Positions 1 to 5,743 of a DNA stretch of 6,140 bases are shown here, one piece after another. Source of the stretch: Pseudomonadota bacterium (GTDB lineage: Bacteria > Pseudomonadota > Alphaproteobacteria > Sphingomonadales > Sphingomonadaceae). The position numbers and the translations under genes were made by a program. The DNA lies in assembly GCA_023424275.1 (NCBI GenBank), contig JAFAED010000294.1:1-6140 (forward strand), read 5' to 3'. Position 1 is the first letter of the stretch; the number at the start of each line of letters is the position of its first letter. Under the pieces are notes generated by a model, which worked only from the letters and a program-made list of their open reading frames with translations, ran no database searches and was not told the origin of the DNA.

Positions 1-985
1 TCTTCGAATAGAGCGCCTGCGCATAGACGTCGATATCGTCGAAAATCTCGTAACGCGCGGCGGCGTAGATATTCTCGCGCTCGAACGGCGTCTGGTAGAG
101 CTGGTAAGGATTGACGTTGAAAAGCTCACGCGCCGTCGATGCGCTGAGCGCGCCCGTTTCGGGAATGAACTGGCGCGTCCCGAGCCCGGGCGCCGAAAAG
201 GCCCCCGGAACCGCCCAGGTCGAGCCGCTGGTCAGCCCGGTCAGCGAACTGATGTTGATCCGTCCGAAAGATCGGTCGGGCTGATACAGCGGGTCCGAAT
301 GCTGATAGCCAAGCCCGACGACGATATTGCCGCGCCCGTCGTCGAAATTGCCGCCGAACAGCGCTTCGATCCGGCTCGTCGGCGCATCGCCGCGCTCGGT
401 GATCGATTGCGTTCCATTGATCTCGAAACCCGAGAAATTCTTGCGGGTGACGAAGTTCACGACCCCGGCGACGGCATCGGCACCATAGGTCGTCGATGCG
501 CCGCCGGTCAGCACGTCGACGCGCTCGACGAGGCCCAGCGGGATATTGTTGAGGTCGGCGAAACCGCCAAGGTCGGTCGGCACGACACGGTTGCCGTCGA
601 GGAGGACGAGGTTGCGCCCGGCGCCGAGGCCGCGAAGATTGGCGGTAGCGGCGCCGCGGCTGCCGAAGCTGACCGCCGAACCGACACCGGGAACCGAGCC
701 CGGCAGGTCGCGCAGCAAATGCTCGGCGACGGTCGCCTGGCGCAAGTCGATCTCGACTTGCGAGATCACCGCGACCGGGGTCGATTTTTCAAGATTGGGG
801 TTCGCGATGAGCGTCCCGGTGACGACGATGTCGCCCTCTCCGCCCGCGCTCGCATCATCCGCCGGCAAGTCCTGCGCCGCCGCCGGCGCTGCGACGAGCA
901 TCGCTGCAAGCGCTAGCCAGGATGCGCTCCGCAAGACCCGAGCCGGCCCGAAGCCCGTGCGATTTTGATTGAAATCCGTGGTCAT
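1..985 (-). CDS. TonB-dependent outer-membrane receptor, N-terminal part (runs off left edge)
   Basis: Receptor that binds a ligand at the cell surface and moves it across the outer membrane using TonB-ExbBD energy. The visible 328 residues show a signal peptide (hydrophobic stretch about residues 21-37, ending APAAA-Q at 37/38) and a short acidic linker. A GDIVVTG TonB-box-like motif sits at 51-57. The plug domain starts near residue 67, with LRGLG at 117-121, RNLVLLDG at 124-131, VERVDVLTGGASTTYGADAV at 153-172 and GVVNFVTRKN at 174-183. The barrel starts after that and is cut by the window. There is no N-terminal STN signalling extension, so it is a plain transporter rather than a transducer. 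The ATG at 985 is chosen because it gives a full signal peptide and has a good ribosome site. The ligand cannot be read from this part; the neighbouring hydrolase suggests an organic substrate rather than iron, which is inference. Confidence 0.95.
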   Translation of the reverse strand, partial: MTTDFNQNRTGFGPARVLRSASWLALAAMLVAAPAAAQDLPADDASAGGEGDIVVTGTLIANPNLEKSTPVAVISQVEIDLRQATVAEHLLRDLPGSVPGVGSAVSFGSRGAATANLRGLGAGRNLVLLDGNRVVPTDLGGFADLNNIPLGLVERVDVLTGGASTTYGADAVAGVVNFVTRKNFSGFEINGTQSITERGDAPTSRIEALFGGNFDDGRGNIVVGLGYQHSDPLYQPDRSFGRINISSLTGLTSGSTWAVPGAFSAPGLGTRQFIPETGALSASTARELFNVNPYQLYQTPFERENIYAAARYEIFDDIDVYAQALYSK

Positions 986-993
986 CCTTTAGT

Positions 994-1000
994 CCCCTTT
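994..1000 (-). promoter_or_regulatory. Ribosome binding site of the TonB-dependent receptor
   Basis: The minus strand reads AAAGGGG, eight bases before the ATG at 985. This supports that start. A second purine run (AAAGG) touches the ATG directly and is too close to serve. Confidence 0.6.
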
Positions 1001-1182
1001 TCCTCGATCCGCCTGCGAGCGTCTTTCGCCCTCATGGGGCGATGGATTATTGGGATGCTTCCTGTTCGGAGATGTCATCCGGGCCGCCGCATGGGCTTGG
1101 CTGTCCGGTCTTGGTTCGCGGTGCAGGCGTGTGAATTCAATGACCATGAACTGATAAGTCGATAGCAATGCTGCATCACGGC

Positions 1183-1207
1183 GCGTGCGGGAACGCCGCG
1201 CGCACGC
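1183..1207. repeat. 7-bp perfect inverted repeat downstream of the amidohydrolase gene
   Basis: GCGTGCG (1183-1189) pairs with CGCACGC (1201-1207) around an 11-base loop. It lies about 60 bases beyond the amidohydrolase stop in the direction of transcription. It could act as a weak stem-loop at the end of that message, but no T-run follows on the minus strand, so it is not called as an intrinsic terminator. In such GC-rich DNA a 7-bp stem may be chance. Confidence 0.35.
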
Positions 1208-1266
1208 ACGAACGCCCCGTCCGCCGGCTGGCGAACGAGGCGCGGCGACCGCCGGTTAAGACGGTT

Positions 1267-2937
1267 TCAGGCGCTGGCGTGCGTAAAGCGTTCGCGGCCA
1301 CCGACGAGCGTGCGGAGTGCCACCGCTTCGGTCAGCGCCTGGGGCGCGACGCCCAGAAGGTCGCGGTCGAACATCGCCGCGTCGGCGATCATGCCGGGCG
1401 CGATGACACCGAGCCGGTCCTCCTGAAAACCGGCATAGGCGCCGGCGCGCGTATAACCGGCAAGCGCTTCGGCGACCGATATGCGCTGTTCGGGAACCCA
1501 GCCATCGGGGTTCGCGCCGTCGAGCGTCTGCCGGCTCGCCGCCGCCGCGAGTCCGGTGAGCGGGTCGAGCGGCGCCACCGGCCAGTCGGACCCCAGCGCG
1601 ACGCAGGCACCGGCATCGAGCAGCGAACGCAGCATCCAGCTGAAATGGGTTCGCGGTTCGCCGATCGCCTTTTCGGCCCAGCGACCATCGTCGACCGCAT
1701 GATAGGGCTGCATCGAGGCAATAATGCGCTGCCGCGCGAAGCGCGGGACCAGATCGGGCGCGAGATGCTGCGCATGTTCGAGGCGGAAGCGACGGTCGCG
1801 CTTTCCGTGGCGAGCCTCGATACCGGCGAAGATATCGAGCAGTTCCTCGTTCGCGCGGTCGCCGATGGCATGGACGGTGACATGGAGGCCGGCGCCATCC
1901 GATGCCTCGATCATTTCGGCAAGGCGATCGAGCGGACCGCGATGCAGGCCGCGATTGGCCGGATCGTCGGCATAGGGTTCGCGGAACAGCGCGGTGCGCG
2001 ACCCGAGCGAGCCGTCGACCAGACCCTTGACGGCGCCCCAGCGTACCCAATCATCGCCGCGCCCTTCGGCCTTGACGATCGCGGCCATTTTTTCCCAGTC
2101 GGCAATGGGCACGAACGAATAGAAACGCAGGTCGGTTTCGCCCCGCGCGCGCAGCCTGCGGAGGCCATGATGCGTCGTCCAGTCGAGTTCGGGTACATGG
2201 ACCTGCGTCACGCCCTTCGACAGCGCAAAGGCGATGCCGTCACGCAGTCCGGCTTCGATCCGCGCGTCGCTCTTGGGCGGCATGGCGCGCAGCACGATGA
2301 ATTTCGCGGTGTCCTTGATCAGACCGTTCGGCTCGCCGCTTGCGTCGCGCCCGATCAGGCCGCCCTCGGGATCGGGTGTGTTGCGGTCGATCCCGGCGAG
2401 GCGCAACGCAAGCGAGTTGCAGAGCATCACATGCTGGTCGAGACGGACAATGGCGACGGGCGTATCGGGCGTGACCGCGTCGATCCATTCGCGCGTCGGC
2501 ATTTCGCCGCCCCACGGCGCCTCGTCCCAATTGCCGCCTTCCAGCCATTCGCCCTTGGGAAGCGCGCGGGCGGCGGCACCGACCCGATCGACGAATTCGG
2601 CACGGCTTTTCACGTGGCGCAGGTCGGGCACCGACAGCGCAAGCGACGAACGCAGGAAATGCGTGTGGCAGTCGATGATGCCCGGCGTGACAAAGGCCCC
2701 CTTCAGGTCGACGACGCGCGTACGCTTGCCGATGCGCGCGCGCGTTTCGGCGCCGACTGCCGCGAAACGGTCGCCGACGATGCCCATGGCATCGACCAGC
2801 GGTTGACCCGCGACGCCCGTCCAGATGCGGCCATTCACATAAGCAAGGTCGAGCGGACCGGCGTTCCGCGCCCAAGCCACCCGCGGCAGGGCCATGGCCG
2901 CGATACCCGCGCCCAACAACGCACGCCTGTCAATCAT
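1267..2937 (-). CDS. Tat-exported metal-dependent amidohydrolase, YtcJ / amidohydrolase-3 type
   Basis: Predicted zinc-type hydrolase of the amidohydrolase superfamily (YtcJ-like group, which includes N-substituted formamide deformylase), cleaving C-N or related bonds; the substrate is unknown. Counting from the ATG at 2937 (556 residues, usual length for the group), the N-terminus has a twin-arginine motif, DRRALLG (residues 3-9), then a hydrophobic stretch ending PRVAWA near 24, so export to the periplasm is likely. Metal-site and active-site candidates are HxH in IDCHTH (H91, H93), K304 in VKGLVDGSLGSRTA, H356 in VHAIGDRA, H388 in EHAQH, and D451 in GSDWPV. All are intact, so the enzyme looks functional. 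An in-frame GTG at 2940 is an alternative start, but it leaves only two bases to the Shine-Dalgarno. The gene follows the LysR gene on the same strand after a 79-bp gap, so they may share a message. Confidence 0.92.
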   Translation of the reverse strand: MIDRRALLGAGIAAMALPRVAWARNAGPLDLAYVNGRIWTGVAGQPLVDAMGIVGDRFAAVGAETRARIGKRTRVVDLKGAFVTPGIIDCHTHFLRSSLALSVPDLRHVKSRAEFVDRVGAAARALPKGEWLEGGNWDEAPWGGEMPTREWIDAVTPDTPVAIVRLDQHVMLCNSLALRLAGIDRNTPDPEGGLIGRDASGEPNGLIKDTAKFIVLRAMPPKSDARIEAGLRDGIAFALSKGVTQVHVPELDWTTHHGLRRLRARGETDLRFYSFVPIADWEKMAAIVKAEGRGDDWVRWGAVKGLVDGSLGSRTALFREPYADDPANRGLHRGPLDRLAEMIEASDGAGLHVTVHAIGDRANEELLDIFAGIEARHGKRDRRFRLEHAQHLAPDLVPRFARQRIIASMQPYHAVDDGRWAEKAIGEPRTHFSWMLRSLLDAGACVALGSDWPVAPLDPLTGLAAAASRQTLDGANPDGWVPEQRISVAEALAGYTRAGAYAGFQEDRLGVIAPGMIADAAMFDRDLLGVAPQALTEAVALRTLVGGRERFTHASA

Positions 2938-2942
2938 CACCG

Positions 2943-2949
2943 CCTCCTT
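2943..2949 (-). promoter_or_regulatory. Strong ribosome binding site that decides the amidohydrolase start
   Basis: The minus strand reads AAGGAGG, a near-perfect Shine-Dalgarno. It is five bases before the ATG at 2937 and two bases before an in-frame GTG at 2940. The spacing favours the ATG. Confidence 0.75.
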
Positions 2950-3016
2950 TTATCCGGTCGCCATAGAGGCAGGCCCGGCAAGGCCAGGCAAGTTATCAGT
3001 CGATGCATTCAGCCTA

Positions 3017-3952
3017 TCAGGCCGCAGCGATGCCACCCGACAGCGGAGCAGGCGGCGACATGGCGCGCGCCTGCCGTTCGAGCTCGCGCATGAAATGGCG
3101 CGCGGCGGGCGGCAGCGACCGGCCACGGTTCGTCAACATCCCGATCGTGCGCGATTTGACCGGATCGCGCAGCGGCCGCCACGCCAGCTCCGCCGTGCCG
3201 AGCTGCGCGAGCGTCAATCGGCTGAGCACGCCGATGCCGAGCGATGCCGACACCATGCCCGCGACGGTGGTCGGATATTTGCACGAAAAGCTGGGTTCGA
3301 CCCGCACCCCCGCTTCACCCAATGCCTCTTCGATAAGCCCGCGCAGGCCGGTCTCGGGAGAGGTGGTGAGGAACGGCCGCTCGCGCAGCACCGACCAGTC
3401 GTGGTCGGCCGCTTCGACCAGCGGATCGTCCTTGCGGCAGACCAGCACCACCTCGTCTTCGAATAACGGCCGGAAATTGAAATCGATGTCGCCCGGCGGC
3501 GGCGCGATCCCGATGTCGGCCTCGCCCTCGCGAATGGCGCGGTGGACGGGAGGGCCGACATCTTCCCAGATATCGATCCGGACCGTCGGGTGCGCCTCGC
3601 GGAACGCCGCGACGGTCCGCGGCAACAGGGTGGCGGCGACCGATGGCAAAGCGGCGATCCGCACAAGCCCCTGCCGTCCGGTGACGAAATCCTCGATCTC
3701 GTTGAAGGCCGCATCATATTCGGCAAGGAGCCGCGAGGCGATCGGGCGCAGCTTCTCGCCCGCCGGTGTCGTCCGGATATGCCGCGTATCGCGGTCGAAC
3801 AATCGCGCGCCGATCCGCGCTTCGACGATCTGGATCGTCCGGCTGAGCGCCGGCTGCGATACGCCGAGCGCAGACGCAGCATCGCGGAAACTGCCGAGCT
3901 CGGCGAGTTTCAGGAAAGCCGTCATCTGGGGAACCGTCAGTCGAACACGCAT
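3017..3952 (-). CDS. LysR-family transcriptional regulator
   Basis: Cytoplasmic DNA-binding regulator of 311 residues, the usual LysR length. The winged helix-turn-helix is at about residues 5-65: LTVPQMTAFLKLAELGSF, then DAASALGVSQPALSRTIQ (24-41), then GARLFDR and RTTPAG (60-65). A linker helix and the two-lobed effector-binding domain (about 90-295) follow. The frame stays open upstream to a TTG at 4084, but the ATG at 3952 is preferred because LysR helix-turn-helix domains begin a few residues from the start and the upstream 44 residues look non-coding. No strong Shine-Dalgarno precedes this ATG. It is divergent from the CoA-transferase and lies upstream of, and codirectional with, the amidohydrolase. 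LysR proteins usually control a divergent neighbour and respond to a pathway metabolite; here the targets would be the CoA-transferase and perhaps the hydrolase and receptor (inference). Confidence 0.95.
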   Translation of the reverse strand: MRVRLTVPQMTAFLKLAELGSFRDAASALGVSQPALSRTIQIVEARIGARLFDRDTRHIRTTPAGEKLRPIASRLLAEYDAAFNEIEDFVTGRQGLVRIAALPSVAATLLPRTVAAFREAHPTVRIDIWEDVGPPVHRAIREGEADIGIAPPPGDIDFNFRPLFEDEVVLVCRKDDPLVEAADHDWSVLRERPFLTTSPETGLRGLIEEALGEAGVRVEPSFSCKYPTTVAGMVSASLGIGVLSRLTLAQLGTAELAWRPLRDPVKSRTIGMLTNRGRSLPPAARHFMRELERQARAMSPPAPLSGGIAAA

Positions 3953-4058
3953 GATGGCCCGGAAGTAGCAGAGGTCCGCGGGCGTGCAAACGGCGATAGG
4001 CGCCGGGCATCGATAAATAACCATAAGGGCATTGAGCGTCCGCCCCCCATCCTTACCC

Positions 4059-4093
4059 AACAGGAAGAATAGCCCCGAGAACAAACAGGAAGA
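4059..4093 (+). repeat. 10-bp direct repeat in the CoA-transferase leader
   Basis: AACAGGAAGA occurs at 4059-4068 and again at 4084-4093, exactly 25 bases apart. The second copy forms part of the ribosome binding site; the first is Shine-Dalgarno-like but has no start codon at a useful distance. Confidence 0.6.
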
Positions 4094-4095
4094 GG
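4087..4095 (+). promoter_or_regulatory. Ribosome binding site of the CoA-transferase
   Basis: AGGAAGAGG precedes an in-frame TTG at 4096 and the ATG at 4099. The TTG directly abuts the purine run, so it cannot be served by it. The AGGA half lies eight bases before the ATG, which is therefore taken as the start. Confidence 0.6.
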
Positions 4096-4098
4096 TTG

Positions 4099-5304
4099 AT
4101 GGTCCCGCTGCTGAAAAATGTCTCCATTCTCGAAATCGGCGCGGTGGTGATGGGGCCCTTTGCAGGGCAAATTCTTGCCGATCTCGGCGCGAAGGTCATC
4201 AAGATCGAAACGATCGAGGGCGACATCGCGCGCGCATCCTTTCCGCAAGGCGCCGGCATGGGCGCGCTGTTCGTCAACAATAACCGCAACAAGCGGACGA
4301 TCTCGATCGACCTCAAGGATCCGCGCGGCAAGGCGATCCTGCACCGCCTGATGGCGCAGAGCGACGTGCTACTGCACAATATGCGGACCGACGCGGCCAA
4401 GCGGCTCGGCATCGATTTCGACAGCGCCAAAGAGCATAACCCGGGCATCATCCATTGCTCGGCGATCGGCTTCGGCCAGGGCGGCCGTTACCGCGACCGC
4501 CCGGCCTTCGACGACATCATTCAGGCGGCGAGCGGTTTCGCCGCCTTCACCGGCGGCGAGCCCCATTTCGTCCCGACGATCGTCGCCGACAAGATCGCCG
4601 CGCTTTATACCGTCTATGGTATCCTCGCGGCGCTGGTCGCACGGCGCAGCGGTACCGAACAGGCGATCCAGATCGAAGTCCCGATGTTCGAGGCACTCGC
4701 CTCGTTCATTCTGAACGAGCATCTGGCCGCAGCGACATTCGAAGACCAGGGTGCCGTCGGCTACCCCCGGCTCCAGTCGGCACACCGGCGCCCGCACCGG
4801 ACGCGCGACGGATGGATCGCCGCGCTCCCCTATACGGGCCGCCAATGGCAGCGCTTCCTGACCGAGGTCGGCCAAGAGGCGATCTGCGCCGAACCCTGGT
4901 TCCAGGACGAAACGGCACGCCAGTCGCGCATCGACGATCTCTACGCCATCCTGTCGGATGCGCTGCTTGCGCGCACCACGGCCGAATGGCTCGAAACCCT
5001 GTCGCGCCTCGACATTCCCTGTTCGCAAGTGAACCGGATCGAGGATCTCCTTACCGACCCGCATCTCGCCGACCTCGACTTCTTCCGCACGCCGCCGGGT
5101 TATCCCGACGCGATCAAACGCATGCTGCCCCAGCCGATCCGGTTCGACGGATTGGCGGCGGAACGCGATCTGCCCGCGCCGCCGCTGGGGGCCGACAGCC
5201 TGTCGGTGCTCCATGACCTCGGTTATCCGCGGGACGAGATCGACGCGCTGGTCGACGCCGCCATCGTTTATATGCCGCCGCGAAGCGAACAGGACGCCGC
5301 CTGA
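4099..5304 (+). CDS. Class III CoA-transferase (CaiB/BaiF, formyl-CoA-transferase-like)
   Basis: Cytoplasmic enzyme that moves CoA between carboxylic acids through an enzyme-bound aspartyl intermediate, or, in the racemase branch, acts on 2-methylacyl-CoA. The protein has 401 residues, typical for the family. The N-terminal Rossmann-type half is clear: VSILEIG (8-14), GPFAGQILADLGAKVIKIE (19-37), then NRNKRTISIDLKDPRG (62-77). The catalytic aspartate is most likely D138 in RPAFDDIIQAASG, matching the family D-x-x-x-Q-A pattern. A later block, DGWIAALPYTGRQWQRF, matches the conserved DG-x(n)-P-x(n)-QW region, and the C-terminal half includes IPCSQVNRIEDLLTDPHLADL. The residue matching Gln17 of formyl-CoA transferase appears to be Val17, so oxalate/formate specificity is doubtful. 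It is divergent from the LysR gene, probably its main target. No acyl-CoA ligase or dehydrogenase is visible, so the acid substrate is unknown. Confidence 0.93.
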   Translation: MVPLLKNVSILEIGAVVMGPFAGQILADLGAKVIKIETIEGDIARASFPQGAGMGALFVNNNRNKRTISIDLKDPRGKAILHRLMAQSDVLLHNMRTDAAKRLGIDFDSAKEHNPGIIHCSAIGFGQGGRYRDRPAFDDIIQAASGFAAFTGGEPHFVPTIVADKIAALYTVYGILAALVARRSGTEQAIQIEVPMFEALASFILNEHLAAATFEDQGAVGYPRLQSAHRRPHRTRDGWIAALPYTGRQWQRFLTEVGQEAICAEPWFQDETARQSRIDDLYAILSDALLARTTAEWLETLSRLDIPCSQVNRIEDLLTDPHLADLDFFRTPPGYPDAIKRMLPQPIRFDGLAAERDLPAPPLGADSLSVLHDLGYPRDEIDALVDAAIVYMPPRSEQDAA

Positions 5305-5333
5305 GCGCCGTCGCGACGCGACGCTCCGTCTTT
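5303..5333 (+). terminator. Possible weak terminator after the CoA-transferase
   Basis: GAGCG (5303-5307) can pair with CGCTC (5322-5326), enclosing an inner CGT/ACG pairing, and CGTCTTT follows. The stem is interrupted and the T-run has only three bases, so this is a candidate only. It overlaps the last base pair of the stop codon. Confidence 0.25.
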
Positions 5334-5410
5334 CCGGCACCCCATGCGACATCCGGCCGGACCGCCCGATGTCCGCCGATTCCGCCCGCCCGCCCCATAA
5401 CCCGAATGTG

Positions 5411-5441
5411 ATGCATATATAACCTTTGGGCCATATTGCAT
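5411..5441 (+). promoter_or_regulatory. AT-rich dyad upstream of the membrane-protein operon; probable promoter/operator area
   Basis: ATGCA (5411-5415) and TGCAT (5437-5441) form an inverted repeat. With a one-base bulge the symmetry extends through ATAT on both sides (5417-5420 and 5433-5436). The TATATAAC within the left half (5416-5423) could be a -10 element, although no -35 is visible in the GC-rich sequence before it. The rest of the 5305-5470 gap shows no gene. Confidence 0.4.
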
Positions 5442-5465
5442 CTGCGCGCGCGAGCGGACATGGAC

Positions 5466-5480
5466 CGCGAATGACTCGCA
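5466..5480 (+). promoter_or_regulatory. Fur-like 7-1-7 palindrome over the start codon
   Basis: The half-sites CGCGAAT and ACTCGCA flank a central G. The second half read in reverse is TGCGAGT, matching the first at five of seven positions. This resembles the GCGAAT-n-ATTCGC style of Fur box, and its 15-base 7-1-7 layout matches the classical one. It covers the ATG at 5471, where bound repressor would block transcription. The gene family next to it is often iron-related. The match is by eye only. Confidence 0.35.
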
Positions 5481-5743
5481 ATAGCGGAAAACTCATTCTC
5501 GGCCGGGGACTGGTCGCGCTGTTCGGAAGCTATGCGCTCGCGGCGCTGTGGGGTTCGGTGCTCGCGCGCCTGCTGCCGATGCCACGGCTCGACGCGACGC
5601 TGATCGCGACGATCCTGTCCTTCGCGATCTTTGCCGGCGTCGCCATCTATGTCTTTGCGGCGCGCTCGCTGAAATCGGCGCTTGCCGGGCTTGGCATCGC
5701 CGGCGTTGCGGGGTTCGTCCTTTTGCGGGTGGCGGGCATATGA
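5471..5743 (+). CDS. Small three-helix membrane protein, DUF3649 type
   Basis: A 90-residue inner-membrane protein with three predicted helices: about residues 13-35 (GLVALFGSYALAALWGSVLA), 42-63 (ATLIATILSFAIFAGVAIYV) and 70-88. The pattern LFGSYALAALW, then LLPMPRLDATLIATILSFAIFA, then YVFAARS, resembles what I recall of the DUF3649 family, whose members sit beside PepSY-transmembrane (PiuB-like) genes in putative iron-uptake operons. The molecular role is unknown. The frame is open to 5426, but the ATG at 5471 is chosen because the extra 15 residues look unlike the family. No good Shine-Dalgarno precedes it. The stop overlaps the next gene's start by ATGA (5740-5743), so the two are probably translationally coupled. 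Confidence 0.8.
   Translation: MTRNSGKLILGRGLVALFGSYALAALWGSVLARLLPMPRLDATLIATILSFAIFAGVAIYVFAARSLKSALAGLGIAGVAGFVLLRVAGI

Larger units (their letters stand above)
986..1266. other. Non-coding gap between amidohydrolase and receptor; likely receptor promoter region
   Basis: No convincing gene lies here; open frames are short and lack family-like sequence. The stretch about 1131-1176 is clearly richer in A/T than its surroundings. It contains an imperfect palindrome, ACTGATAAGT (1150-1159), and an odd palindrome, ATGCTGCAT (1168-1176). This is the natural place for the receptor's promoter and any operator, read on the minus strand. No clear -35/-10 pair could be assigned. The part next to the amidohydrolase stop is GC-rich and holds an inverted repeat at 1183-1207. 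Confidence 0.5.
3953..4098. promoter_or_regulatory. Divergent control region between LysR gene and CoA-transferase gene
   Basis: This 146-bp gap must carry the promoters for both flanking genes and is the expected binding site of the LysR regulator. Its most A/T-rich part is about 4008-4027, around ATCGATAAATAACCATAAGG, against GC-rich flanks (including GGCGCC at 3997-4002). A clean T-N11-A LysR box with dyad symmetry was not found by eye, and no confident -35/-10 pair could be set on either strand. A 10-bp direct repeat occupies the CoA-transferase side. Confidence 0.6.

Noticed and set aside
299..916. A 205-codon plus-strand frame over the receptor gene
   Set aside because: The opposite strand encodes an unmistakable signal peptide and TonB plug; the plus-strand translation is a compositional shadow.
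1145..3005. Near-identical 13-mers TTATCAGT(T/C)(C/G)ATG upstream of the receptor (1145-1157, minus) and upstream of the amidohydrolase (2993-3005, plus), considered as a shared LysR operator
   Set aside because: They match at 11 of 13 positions in opposite orientations. A rough hand estimate gives about 0.5 such pairs by chance between these gaps, and no dyad LysR box is formed.
1168..3093. A 641-codon open frame on the plus strand across the amidohydrolase gene
   Set aside because: It is the antisense shadow of a well-supported gene in GC-rich DNA. Its translation is Arg/Gly/Ala-rich with no recognisable domain.
3953..4084. An N-terminal extension of the LysR protein back to the TTG at 4084 or the ATG at 4024
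   Set aside because: The extension has no helix-turn-helix-like or conserved sequence, would consume most of the divergent promoter, and makes the protein unusually long.
1172..5415. Shared 8-mer GTGATGCA upstream of the receptor (1172-1179, minus) and of the DUF3649 gene (5408-5415)
   Set aside because: About one such shared 8-mer is expected by chance between gaps of this size.
5460..5474. A four-codon frame (ATG at 5460, stop TGA at 5472-5474) overlapping the DUF3649 start, considered as a coupling leader peptide
   Set aside because: It is too short, has no good ribosome site of its own, and tiny frames like this are common by chance.
4369..5496. A 375-codon open frame on the minus strand across the CoA-transferase
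   Set aside because: It is antisense to a clear CaiB/BaiF gene, has low-complexity Arg-rich sequence, and shows no domain or ribosome site.
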